Origin: Typha latifolia
Taxonomy: Eukaryota > Streptophyta > Magnoliopsida > Poales > Typhaceae
Direction: 5' to 3'
Assembly (NCBI GenBank): GCA_019914945.1
Contig: CM034104.1
Location: forward strand, 6,884,501 to 6,948,500
Length of the DNA: 64,000 nucleotides
A program made the translations under genes and the position numbers. The notes beneath the pieces were generated by a model. That model did not search any database and was not told the origin of the DNA. It was given only the letters and a program-made list of their open reading frames with translations. This document shows positions 10,969 to 21,464 of this stretch, piece by piece. Every line of letters begins with the position of its first letter. The stretch's first letter is position 1.

Positions 10969-11346
10969 CACCGGCGGGAAGAAAGGCCGACGACGACTCT
11001 TCTCGGCAGTTCGTGGCTGCTGGGGAACTAGATGGAGAGAGAGAGACCTAAAGAGAGAGAGATCGAGAGAATGAGGGGAGGAGAAAGAGAAAATTAGAGA
11101 GAGAGAGGGTGGTCATGCAGCAATGGCGAAGTGGACTGTGGGTTAGGTCCCACCTCCATGCGTCGCCGCAGTGCCAAGGAAGTGGCTCGGTGGAGGGGTG
11201 TGTCACCTCCGCTGCTGCCACAGCATGCAAAGCATGTTGGGCACGAGGCCGGCCACAGCGTGGCCATTCGCGTTGTGCCCAGCAATTTTATTTTATTTTA
11301 TTTTATTTTTTGTTTTTTATTTTTTTTTACTACTTGGGTTATTATA
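9671..11346 (+). mobile_element. Solo LTR 2, 5'-truncated
   Basis: It begins with ATGCTTTCCTTCTAAATGA, homologous to about 20135 and 40745 in the full copies, so roughly the first 1.2 kb is missing. It contains the AT-rich core, the TGCTGGGC-type hairpin near 10667-10688, a GAA run (10768-10810), a GA run (10930-10966) and a terminal GGGTTATTATA. It joins directly to the gypsy RT scrap at 9670. Confidence 0.8.
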
Positions 11347-11843
11347 GCTCTAGGTCCTTGGTTTCTTGCTCCAACCATGGGCTTGCCACAAAATCTCCTC
11401 GGGGACCTTTAGCTAATCATTCTCATTCCTCTCGCTACTTTAAAGAAGCCTTATTATCACCATCCTCTCCACCCTCTTCTCTCTCTCACCCAAGTCCGTG
11501 CTCCTACTCTTTCTCCTCCATCTTCTCAACATCTCTCAATGGTTGCCATCTCGCTCCATTCGCCCTTCACCCTATGCCCCTCACCCTCTTTACCTTCCTC
11601 CTAGTATCTTCTCCGACATGTGTCTCTACTATGGCAACAAGGGCCATTATGCCTTCTCCTACAGTAATGTTTGTTATTGTTTTTGGTGCGGGAAGCTTGA
11701 TCGTAAAAGCTTCTCGTGTCATGGCCATACCCCTTCATCCATGCCGGCCCTCTCCTATAATTTTTGTGGATCTCCCTAAAGAGGATTATGCTACTCTATT
11801 GGCCCTGGTTGCCATTCTCTCCGAGGAGGGGGTGAAGTTTTGA
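11347..11843 (+). pseudogene. Degenerate CCHC zinc-knuckle remnant, possibly LINE ORF1 or gag
   Basis: A frame at 11498-11779 contains CLYYGNKGHYAFSY and then CFWCGKLDRKSFSC. Both look like retroelement zinc knuckles with one or two lost ligands (second Cys and last Cys to Tyr in the first, His to Arg in the second). The upstream part is serine- and proline-rich. No RT follows, so the parent element is uncertain. Confidence 0.45.
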
Positions 11844-13122
11844 TAGCCTTAACTCGATTGCTTCCTACTATGTCACCTTTCTTAGTTGGCACTATTAGGC
11901 CCATAGAATATGCAATACCCTCTTCTTCGTCCGCTTTCGAACCATTAGTCCCTCTAGTGTGACACTAGACACAGGACCCTACACGCTGAGGGTGGAATAT
12001 TCTTCATATAACCTTGGATCATTTCTCATAATGCTTCAAGGGTTTCTCTTAGATAGTGTGTCTCGATCTCCCTAATTGGCCTCCCTGTGGACTACTGGAA
12101 TGAGAGGGTGGTAAAGAGGATAGTGGGGTCCTTTGGCTTGCTAGAGATCATCTACCTCACTCTTTCTCCAAACTATCATAAGATTCTATGATCCTCTCGA
12201 GATCTCGTTCATATAGAACCCCACGCCTTCTCTAGCGGGCCAACAAATTATTTGTACCCTAAGACAATCATTTCCTCCTCAATGCACCTCTTGAATTCGT
12301 GGGCATTCGTGCTCTCCATCTATTGTCAACAATAGAAAAGAAAAAACCCAAAACAATCTCAAATAAAAAGAAGAAAGGAAACCCTAACGGAGAAGAAGTA
12401 AATAAAGATCGAACAAAGGGATAATAAAAAATATCAAACCTAGTATTGCTCCAATCAGCGGTCTGCGTCACAAAGATGCTCCATGACAACAAAAACATGA
12501 TCTGAGAGGTATAAAATAAAATAGTATGGTTCATAGGTGGCTTGGAATGAGAGATCTCTAATGTATATTGATTTCCTCTCTCCATTTCTTCGCTGGTGAG
12601 AGGTAGGGTGATATGATCCGACCATGTGAGTTAAGTTAGTCGAGTCAGTTGAGTCAAATCTAGTCAAATTGAGTTAGTTAGTTAGTTAGTTAGATTTGCT
12701 TATTGATTTAAATAGGAATGATCATGGGTTGATTATTATCATGGAACTGATCATTGAGTTGAGTTATTTTATTATCTTGTTTTTATCTTTTATTGTAACC
12801 ATTAGATCATATTTACCTTTGTAGGAGTTGATCGTAACCCTAAATCCCTTCAAAACACACAAATCCTAGCTATCATCCTTCTCTATGGGCCACCCTACAT
12901 TACGACAGTCCACCATCACTCTTGGCTATCCACCACCCTCCGATGACCGCCGCAATGTTAGATAATCACAAATTTGTTATTTTGATCTCCCTTCACTATT
13001 TTTATTTTTAGCTTTTAATCTTGACCTTTAATTCATGTAAAATGAAAGCCATTAGATATGTAACTCGTGATGCTAGCAACCATAATTTTCTCATAATGTT
13101 AGTGCTTCCATATCGATATATA
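11844..13122. other. Unassigned non-coding stretch
   Basis: No convincing gene or repeat was found. A short GTTA run lies at about 12674-12692. The region ends at the TG start of a gypsy LTR at 13123. Confidence 0.35.
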
Positions 13123-13972
13123 TGATACACTTAGTTAGAGTCTTTTCTTATTGCATTAGTTATTTTCTTTCATTAAAATAAATTTTCTGTAGGTTGCGTT
13201 TGAATGCGGTTGGGGGTGCATTCGAACGCCTTTGCAAACGCCTGCATTAGGTTCGCAAAAGTAGAGAACACAAAATGCGTGTTCGAACACAGTCGGGCAT
13301 GTTCGAATACCGCGTTTGAACGTCTGCATCACATTTGCATCGACAAATAACGTCTTTTGTGTGTTCAAACGCGATTGGGCGCGTTCAAACGTGATCGGCG
13401 GGAGTCTACTAGAATTGGGGTTAATAATTGTTATTTTGGCTTGTTAGCTAGCCTCTATAAAGGTGTGGATGGCAGCCAAAATCATAATGCTATTGGATTA
13501 TTAGTTTCTTGCCTCTCTATCTTCTCTCTAGTCTCTCTACCCTAATCTCCCTCCTCCCTCTTCACTAACCTACCACCTCTACCATTAGCAAGGTTTCTCC
13601 TAACTTCTAATCTCTCTCGTCTGTCGAGTCCTCCCTCTTCCTTGGGATCTTGACCACTTCTTCCCCCATCTTTATCCCTTAAGCTATATCGACAATCCAC
13701 CCTCATCTCTATTATCATCCATAACCCTAACATCCACTCCACCCGTCACCACCACCACCACCATCATCCGCATTAAATTATCCTTTTGTCCCAATTGCAG
13801 TTCAAATCTGCAAAGAGCATAAATACGAAAAACGTAGATCAGGGGATCGATCCCACTTGGTTTCATAATTTTTTGACTACAGGAGAATATTTAGTGAATA
13901 TTTTCCCTCGATTGCACGAACTGCTTCTTGCAATAAATTTAGACCTTGAAGGAATCATTCCATAACCTATCA
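13123..13972 (+). mobile_element. Complete gypsy LTR (G4-type), 850 bp
   Basis: It starts TGATACACTTAG and ends ACCTATCA, matching the LTRs of G4 in opposite orientation. It contains a cluster of GTTCGAACGC-like palindromes (13195-13405), a TATAAAG box (13456-13462), a CT-rich leader and an A/T-rich end. No internal region is attached. Three bases later an inverted copy begins. Confidence 0.8.
13456..13462 (+). promoter_or_regulatory. TATA box of the gypsy LTR
   Basis: TATAAAG lies about 50 bases downstream of the last GTTCGAACGC-like palindrome and before the CT-rich transcribed leader. The same order is seen in other LTRs here. Confidence 0.55.
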
Positions 13973-13975
13973 TTG

Positions 13976-14417
13976 TGATGGGTTACAGTACCAAAAAATA
14001 GGCTACGCAACGATTCCTTCAAGATCTGAATGTATTATAGGAATCAATCCATACAACTATGAGAAAATATTCGTCAGATATTGTCCAGTAGTCAGAAAAT
14101 TACAAAACTAATTGGGTTAGATTCGTAACTTCTTGATCTACAACTTTTGTATTTATACCATTCGCATATTCAAACTATAGCAGGGACAAAAATATAGAAT
14201 AACGTGGGTGATGGTGGTGGTAATGGGTGGAGTGGATGTTAGGGTTATGGATGGATATGGAGGTGAAGGTGGATGGTGGATGTGATTAAGGGATATAGAC
14301 GAAGAGAACGAAGTGGCTGAGATCCTAAAGAAGAGGGGTGACTCGAAAGTCGAGGGAGATTATAAGTTAGGAGAAACCTTGCCAATGGTAGAGGTGGAAG
14401 GATGGTAAAGAGGGAGT
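13976..14417 (-). mobile_element. Inverted gypsy LTR fragment facing 13123-13972
   Basis: From TGATGGGTTACAG onward it is the reverse complement of the 3' half of the neighbouring LTR, with the GGTGATGGTGGTGG block and the GAAGAGGGAG end. It is cut at 14417, where a different gypsy pol begins. Arms of about 440 bases flank a 3-base spacer. Confidence 0.85.
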
Positions 14418-15924
14418 ACTCAGCAGTAGAGCATCTTGCGAGATTTGCAGAACATGGACATTAATATCATAGCTAAGGATATGGGTGCTGCACTGCTTGC
14501 TCAGTTAACTGTGAGGCCGACGCTCGCGGAGAGAATCAGAGTTGCACGAGTAGAAGACCCACGTTTACTGCAGTTCCTCTAGCAAGTTCAAGACTTAGGT
14601 AACAAGAGTTTTTGCCTTGATGGAATGAGAACCCAGAAGTTTGGAGATAGATTCTATGTATCGGATGTGGGAGAACTCCGTCAGAAAATTTTAGAGGAAG
14701 CTCATCAGACCTCTTACGGTGTGCACCTAAGGGAGACAAAGATGTACCATGATGTTCGTAGATCCTTTTGGTGGCCAGGATTGAAGAAGAGCATTGCAGA
14801 ATTTGTATCTTGATGCTTGATTTGTCAGCATGTCAAGATTGAACATTAGAGGCCTACTAGGACACTTATACCCTTACCCATTCCTGAGTGAAAGTCGGAG
14901 CATATCACTATGGACTTTGTTGTGGGCCTGCCGAAGACTTTGAAGAAAAAGGGTTCTATATGGGTAATCGTAAATCAATTGACTAAGTCAGCTCACTTCC
15001 TCCTAGTCAATACCACTGATTGTATGGATCGTCGAGCCACTTTATTCCACGATGAGATCTTTGCCCGCCATGGTGCACCCATTTCTACAACTTCCAACCA
15101 AGACCCCAGGTTCACCTTTAAGCTGTGGCAGCATTTTGCTAAATCACTGGGTACTAAACTACAATTCAGCACTACCTATCATCCTCAGATCGACGGTCAG
15201 TCGGAGCGGATGATCCAGACTTTAGAGGACATATTACATGCTTCAATTACAGACTTCAAACACAGTTGGGACTGACACCTTTCCCTGATTGAGTTTGCCA
15301 ACAATAATAGTCATCACTCCAGCATTAGGATGCCCCCCTATGAAGCTTTATATGGACAAAAATGTCAGACACCTATCAGTTGGGACGAAGTGGGAGAGCG
15401 AAAGATAGAGAGCTCAGAGTTGATTTAGGAGACCGTGGATAAGGTGGGGAAGGTGCAAGAACATTTGCGGGCTGCCCAAAGTCGACAGAAGAGCTATGCT
15501 GATTGTCGACGTCGAGATCTGGAATTTTAGGTTGAGGATAAAGTTTTCCTCAAGGTCTCGTCGTGGAAAAGGGTAGTTCGATTTGGAAGGAAGGGCAAGC
15601 TGAGCCCTCGATATATAGGCCCTTATGAGATCTTGGCACGGATAGGAACAGTTGCTTACCGGATGGATTTGCCTTCAGAGCTATCTTAGATTCATAACAT
15701 GTTCCATGTGTTAGTATTGAGAAAGTATCTATATGAACCATCACATATTTTGAGAGAAGGAACCTATGCAGCTAAGGAAGGACTTGTCCTATGAGGAGCA
15801 ACCAGTGTGGATTATTGACAATTGTGTGAAGACGCTTTGGAGGAGAGCCGTACCTTTGGTCAAGGTTCTTTGGCGGCACCATGGTGTATACAAAGCTACA
15901 TAGGAGCCCGAGGAGGACACGAGG
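14418..15924 (+). pseudogene. Tekay/Del-like gypsy integrase and chromodomain fragment
   Basis: The frame covers the RNase H-integrase linker (PTLAERIRVARVEDPRLLQF), the zinc-binding region (14625-14870, with a stop in place of one residue before CLICQ), the catalytic core (TMDFVVGLPKTLKKKGSIWV; SNQDPRF, where the second catalytic Asp has become Asn; GQSERMIQTLED) and the end block (LSPRYIGPYEILARIG). It finishes with a chromodomain-like tail, LSYEEQPVWIIDN then VKVLWRHHGVY (about 15775-15921). At least five in-frame stops are present. Chromodomains target chromovirus integration to chromatin. The lineage call rests on block order and wording. The end is fused to the protease of G3. Confidence 0.85.
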
Positions 15925-17974
15925 ACAGCTGCGCCAAAGACCTTGCGGGTGAACGGTGTAGTCAAGAAAACCACAGTGAGAATCTTGATTGACATCGGGT
16001 CCATCCATAACTTCATTGACAAGAGGCTCCTTAGGAAGATTGGGCTCGAGTCGGAACCCACGGAAGGGTTTAATATAACAATTGGAGATGGCACCATATT
16101 GCGAGCAGATTTTATTTGTGGAGGTGTGGAATTGAAAGTGCAATGCCAAACTTTCACATTGGATCTTTATCCGTTGGCCTTGCGAGGTGCCGACATTGTG
16201 TTGGGAACTCAAGGACTTCAAAGCTTGGGGCCCGTAACATTTGATTTCTCAAACCTTACACTGACATTTCGGAGGAATGGTCGAAGGGTGCTGCTGGATG
16301 GAAATCAACCGCGGCAAAGGCCAACATTGCAACCACTTGTGGGCTTTCCTTGTGCAGGGGACCGAGCTCTACTATTGCAAATGGCTGTTGCTGAACCAGA
16401 ACATCCACCACCAAGGAAAATAGCCGCTGACATGCAAGAGCTGTTGTAGGAGTTCCAGGATCTCTTCGAGGAACCCCGAGGACTGCCGCCGACCTGCCGG
16501 CACGACCATCGCATCTAGATCATTCCAGGGGTTGAACCAGCAAATGTCCGGCCCTATTGGTACCCGCATGTTCAGAAGGAAGAGATCAGTAAATTGGTGG
16601 TGGAAATGCTCGAGCAAGGGATTATTCAACCGAGTAGAAGTGCCTACTCGTCGTCGGTGCTGCTGGTTCGAAAGAAAGGCGGGAGTTGGCGGTTTTGCGT
16701 CGACTACCGAGCCTTGAATGCAATTACCATCAAGGACCGGTATCCGATACCGGTGATCGAAGAGTTGCTGGATGAACTCACAGGGTCGGCCTACTTTAGC
16801 AAACTTGACTTAAGAGTGGGGTACCATCAAATTCACGTCGACCCGGAAGATGTGCACAAAATGGCGTTCCGAACTCACGATGGCCACTATGAGTTCCGAG
16901 TCATGCCGTTTGGGCTCACCAATGCACCAGCTACCTTCCAAGGGCTGATGAATGACCTTTTCCGCCCACTATTGTGTCGGTACGTGCTCGTCTTCTTTGA
17001 CGATATTCTAGTGTATAGCAGGAATTGGAGCGAGTACTTGCGGCATGTGCGGGAGGTATTAAATATCTTGCGACAAAACTAGTTAAAAGTCAAGATGAGC
17101 AAGTGTCTTTGGGGAGAGCCACGAGTGGAGTACTTGGGGCATATAATCTCAGCAAGAGGAGTGGAAGCCGATCCAAGCAAGATCAAGAATATGGTGGACT
17201 GGCCGATTCCTACTAACTAGTGGAAATTGAGGGGATTCCTTGGGTTGACGGGGTACTACCGACGATTCGTTGCCAACTACAGCAAAATTGCTGCCCCGCT
17301 GACCTCCTTACTCAAAAAAGGTGGGTTTCAATGGACGGGCAAGGCGACGGAGGCCTTTGAAGCCTTGAATGCAGCTATGTCTACCGCTTCGGTTCTAGCA
17401 CTACCAGATTTCAGCAAGCCCTTTGTGGTGGAATGCGATGCTTCGGGTGAGGACATTGGAGCAATTTTGATGCAAGAGGGTAGACCCATGGCATATATGA
17501 GCAAGGCATTGTCAAATCAGTCACGACAGCTATCCACCTACAAGAGCGACATGCTAGCGATTCTACACGCCGTCACCAAATGGCGACCCTACTTGATTGG
17601 CCAACGATTTACTATCCGCACAGACCAGCGTAGCTTACCCTACTTCATGGAGCAACGTGTGCACACCCTAGCCCAACAACGGTGAGTCACGAAACTCCTT
17701 GGGTATGACTACGAATTAGTCTACAAAAAGGGGATCGAGAATCGAGCGGCCGATGCCCTTTCGCGCCAACCGGACACAAGTGAGCTTGCCTCTTTTTCAG
17801 CACCAACATTTCCTCTATTTTCAGATATGTGGGGAACCAATGCAGAAGATCATACCATGGAGGAGCTTGAGTCAGAGTTCAAAGATCGCTTCCCAAATTT
17901 CAAACCTTGAGGACAAGGTTGCGGAAGCATGGTGGATTAATACGACTCGGACTTCACCGATATCGTCTCGAGCA
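15925..17974 (+). pseudogene. Gypsy element G3: protease, RT and RNase H
   Basis: The protease (15943-16380) has IDIGSIHNF, so its active-site D-T-G has become D-I-G. RT runs about 16594-17215 with [32 protein letters not shown] and an intact catalytic [10 protein letters not shown] (about 16990-17020). RNase H (17227-17775) has the FVVECDASGEDIG block. Stops interrupt at about 16447, 17080, 17217 and 17683. Integrase is absent: at about 17890 RNase H joins the element's 3' tail (LEDKVAEAWWI). Gag is missing because the 5' end is fused to the Tekay-like fragment. Confidence 0.9.
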
Positions 17975-18598
17975 TGGATTCACTTTAGGAGTGTCTTTGT
18001 TTCTTATTTTAATTTTTAATTTCTAAGAAAATAGGTTTTGTGTAAGTCACATTCGAATGCGGGTGGAGTGAGTTCGAACGTGGTTGTGAGAGTGTGCATT
18101 GTGCGTTCGAACGCACTATGAACGCCTGCATCGCGTTCGCAAATCCAGAGAAGTGGGAAACAGGCGCGTTCGGTCGCGCGTTCAAATGCTTGCATCACGT
18201 TCGCAAATCCAAAGAAGAGCGAACTTAGTGCATTCGAACGCGATCGGGCGCGTTCAAACGCAGTCGGCGAAATTGTATTGTTTAGGGTTAATTTTGAGTT
18301 GTTTGGTTAGCCTCTAAAAGGGATGTGGATGGCGACCAGAGATTATTATTGAAGAATTGAGTTTTGCCTTGCCTCCTTCGTCTTCTTCCAGTCCAGATCA
18401 GAGAATTGGAAGAGATCGAACCTTAGCCTAAGGGGAGATCGTATCACAAAGCCATAGGACCCTCTCGGTAAGCTCTGACCCCTCGCTAAATTTCGGTGAA
18501 TCAACCCCTCCCCCCTCACCGTCATCGGAGTCCTTGGTAATCGATGACTTCGCGTCTAGCCACCGGTCCAAGAGCTCCGGTGAGGTGGGGGGAGCGGG
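17975..18598 (+). mobile_element. 3' LTR of G3, interrupted by another gypsy LTR
   Basis: It starts TGGATTCACTTTAGG, aligning with the TGATACACTTAG start of the LTR at 13123. It holds a palindrome cluster (18050-18265) and a decayed TATA (CTAAAAGG near 18310). The second half is diverged and GC-rich. At 18599 a minus-strand LTR starts with TGATAAGC, probably inserted here. Confidence 0.65.
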
Positions 18599-19860
18599 GT
18601 GATAAGCTCTGATACCAAATTGATAAGCTCTGATACCAAATTGATGAGTTCTCAGTACCAAAGATAGGCTACGTAACGATTCCTTCAAGATCTGGATATA
18701 TTACAGGAATAGGTCAGTGCAACTATAGAAAAATATTCGTCCATTATTCTCTGGTAGTCAGAAAATTATGGAACTAATTGGATTAGATTCGTAATTTCAT
18801 CATCTACAACTTTTTTATTTACGCCTTTCATAGATTCGGAACGAAACTGGGACAAAATGAAACGCCCCCGCCCGGCACGTGCACGTGCACGCCCACGCGC
18901 CCACACGGCACGCACAGCGCACGCGACAGGTCGGTTGGGGCCCGTCACACACAGATACTCTCCTGTACACATATAATCATGACATCATCAAATAAAACCT
19001 GCTAACCTATCCATGATCACATGATCCATCACCAAATAAATCATACTATTAACCAAATAAACCGGTTAACATATGAATATCCCAGTCCACAATAATATAC
19101 ATTAGACCACTACATAATCTGCGGGACCCACACAGGCCACAACAAACCATCAAGATACAACTAAAATAACTAATACAAGAGTACACTATGATTCGACCTG
19201 TAATATCCAAATCATCGTCTAATACAAAAGAGTACAAATATCAAATACTGGTACAACTCAATATCTGGTTAAACTATCATCTATACCGTCTCGCATCTAT
19301 AGTTCACCTCATTATCATTCTAAAATATCTTCTCAAGATATCTCAAGTCGCTATCACGTACCACATATCTGAGAGGGTTAGATAAGAAATAAAGAGAATC
19401 ATGGGCAAAAGGCTCAGTGAATAGACCTTACCCCGAATCAGTGATGCCAAACAGAGAGTAAATCATGTACTGGATAATATGAATCAGAAAGTAGCATGAT
19501 GCTATGTATGAACATGTATATATGTATCCTCAATGACATATATATATAAATGAAATAAATTCTCATGAATGAGCATATTATATCCTCAACTAAAAATATA
19601 TCACATGATGAAATTACCATATAACATCACCGAATATAATGACATATTATGTATAACGATTATGATCCAATGAAACTGGTCACATCAATGATGATGCATG
19701 ATGCATGCCAACCACTAGATAATCGTATATGTCAGAGCCAGATATAATCCACATATCTCTCACTATCACAATCATCCGTCTCAACTCTAAATATCATCCA
19801 CCATGCTGGACTACGGTACCCAGCCCCAAACTCGATACACATCATGTCACAAGCTCAGAG

Positions 19861-20046
19861 AATATCCTGTCATACGCTAAGAGTATCTCTGTAGATAAAT
19901 CATACCTTGCCATACGCTAAGGGTATTTCTGTAGATAAATCATACCCTGCCATACGCTAAGGGTATATCAATGATAGTTGTACCCTGTCATACGCTAAGA
20001 GTACAACCATCAGCCATCACCATACTCTGCCATATGCTAAGAGTAT
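19861..20046. repeat. Five spaced repeats of an imperfect dyad in solo LTR 3
   Basis: Units of the form ATACCCTGCCATACGC plus TAAGGGTAT lie at 19861-19886, 19902-19926, 19941-19966, 19980-20004 and 20021-20046. Each unit is a dyad (ATACCCT against AGGGTAT) around CATACGCTA. Related units occur in solo LTR 4 (about 40436-40490) and, inverted, in solo LTR 1 (about 6990-7060). Confidence 0.75.
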
Positions 20047-20573
20047 GTCTAGTACCAGTCCGGACCAGATACCGTTCCAGCCATCACATCATATCATATC
20101 ACATCACGTACAAATGTACTTTTATGATTTCCTATACATGATAAATCATATGCATATATCCATACGACAACCAGATCATGCAAGTCAAGAATTTAGGTGG
20201 TAAAGAAGCCAAAAGAAAAATGATGCAATGCCGACTCTAACCATGTATCTAACACATGTATACTTTTGCTAGTCTATCACATGCATACTCATGATAGAGA
20301 TCATCCCGACATAAAACCATAACAGTATAATCATTTCTATATATCACTAATGTACTCATATCTCAGATCAGCCTAATCAAATGCATGATAAAATATGCTC
20401 GACTGTAATCATCAATAGATAAAGTCATATAATCATGCTGTTAGGTTTTTATTTGTTGGCAATTGTGTACAAAATATTCTAAGTGTATTTTTTCATGTAT
20501 ATGAGCTTTACACAAGTCTAAAATATCTCTGGTTTGAAGAATTGCAAGATTATTAGAGAAAAGCCGTTGAGTT

Positions 20574-20880
20574 CACGCCGCGTTCACAAACGCGTTTGAA
20601 CGTGGAATCTGCGTTCACACAGACCGAGAGCTGCGTTCACAAACGCGTTCGAACGCGGGTACTTGCGTTCACGCAGACCGAGAGCTGCGTTCACAAACGC
20701 GTTCGAACGCAGGTACTTGCGTTCACACAGACTGAGAGCTGCGTTCACAAACGCATTCGAACGCAACCTGAAGAATTCAAGTTGTCGCGTTCGAACGCAC
20801 TCGGGCCCGTTCGAACGCACCTGATATCAAGTCATGCCGTTCGAACGCACTCGGGCCGCATTCGAACGCACCAACGAAGT
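20574..20880. repeat. GCGTTCGAACGC palindrome array in copia A 5' LTR
   Basis: The core palindrome recurs about every 20-50 bases, embedded in ~54 bp units that share CACACAGACCGAGAGCTGCG, followed by a second unit type containing GAATTCAAGTTGTCGCG. Variant copies differ mostly at CpG sites. Confidence 0.9.
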
Positions 20881-20944
20881 TTGAAAAACTTGGATTCTCG
20901 TGAGTACGGATAAGACTTGGATTTGGCTCTATCTTGGAGATCAT

Positions 20945-20951
20945 ATATAAG
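20945..20951 (+). promoter_or_regulatory. TATA box of copia A 5' LTR
   Basis: TATATAA lies 65 bases downstream of the palindrome array, giving a predicted start site within the LTR. The same box is at 29728-29734 in the 3' LTR. Confidence 0.65.
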
Positions 20952-21417
20952 GATTGTGATGCCCTATCTCTAGGGTGGTTGAAGAAGTATTATTGAAGGA
21001 GACTTCTTGAGGCTACATCGGTTCTTCAACTAACAAGATTCCACTCATCTACAAAACTTAATCTTTCGTCTTAAGGGCTATCTAGACGAAAGATCAATCT
21101 CGAGGGTTACTGAGATTGGACTTTAATCACGAGAAGCAGTGAATCGTGGGTTCTAGCGAGCAAGACTGAGAGGAACAAAGTCGTTTGGATCGACGGGTTG
21201 TTTTGTGAGTCAGTCTTGTAACTGCTACTATTCTAGTGATTGGTTTTGATCCGAGTTTGGATCCGTGGTTTTTTCCCGTTTGGGTTTTTCCACGTTAAAA
21301 TCTTGGCGTTCATCTCTGCTTTCGTTCTTAATATTTCTTCAGAATTTTACTTAAGTGAACGAGTGATATCATTGCCTAGTACTTAGATACATACTTGTGT
21401 CTAGGGGTTTTTTCAAT

Positions 21418-21432
21418 TGGTATCAGAGCGGG
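21418..21432 (+). promoter_or_regulatory. Primer-binding site of copia A
   Basis: TGGTATCAGAGCGGG lies two bases after the LTR end. TGGTATCAGAGC is the standard plant initiator-Met-tRNA complement. Confidence 0.9.
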
Positions 21433-21464
21433 TTCTCTCACCTTTTGAGAGAGATCAGATAGGC

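Larger units (their letters stand above)
20439..21415 (+). repeat. Copia A 5' LTR (977 bp)
   Basis: It runs from TGTTAGGTTTTTATTTG to GGGGTTTTTTCA. The U3 has a palindrome-rich tandem array (20574-20880) of three ~54 bp units and one ~84 bp type unit. A TATATAA box follows at 20945. A 12-base TCTTTCGTCTTA against TAGACGAAAGA dyad lies near 21062-21092. Confidence 0.92.

Noticed and set aside
12268..12585. Minus-strand frame of 105 codons
   Set aside because: AT-rich low-complexity content, no domain, no homologous copy in the window.
20574..20880. CRISPR-like array
   Set aside because: Repeats are palindromic, variable in spacing, lie in LTR U3 regions and occur in a plant genome.
20574..20880. 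Heat-shock element array
   Set aside because: GAA and TTC blocks are spaced 0 or 4 bases apart, not the 2-base spacing that heat-shock factors need.
21416..21440. tRNA gene
   Set aside because: Only the tRNA-complementary primer site is present; no acceptor stem or cloverleaf.
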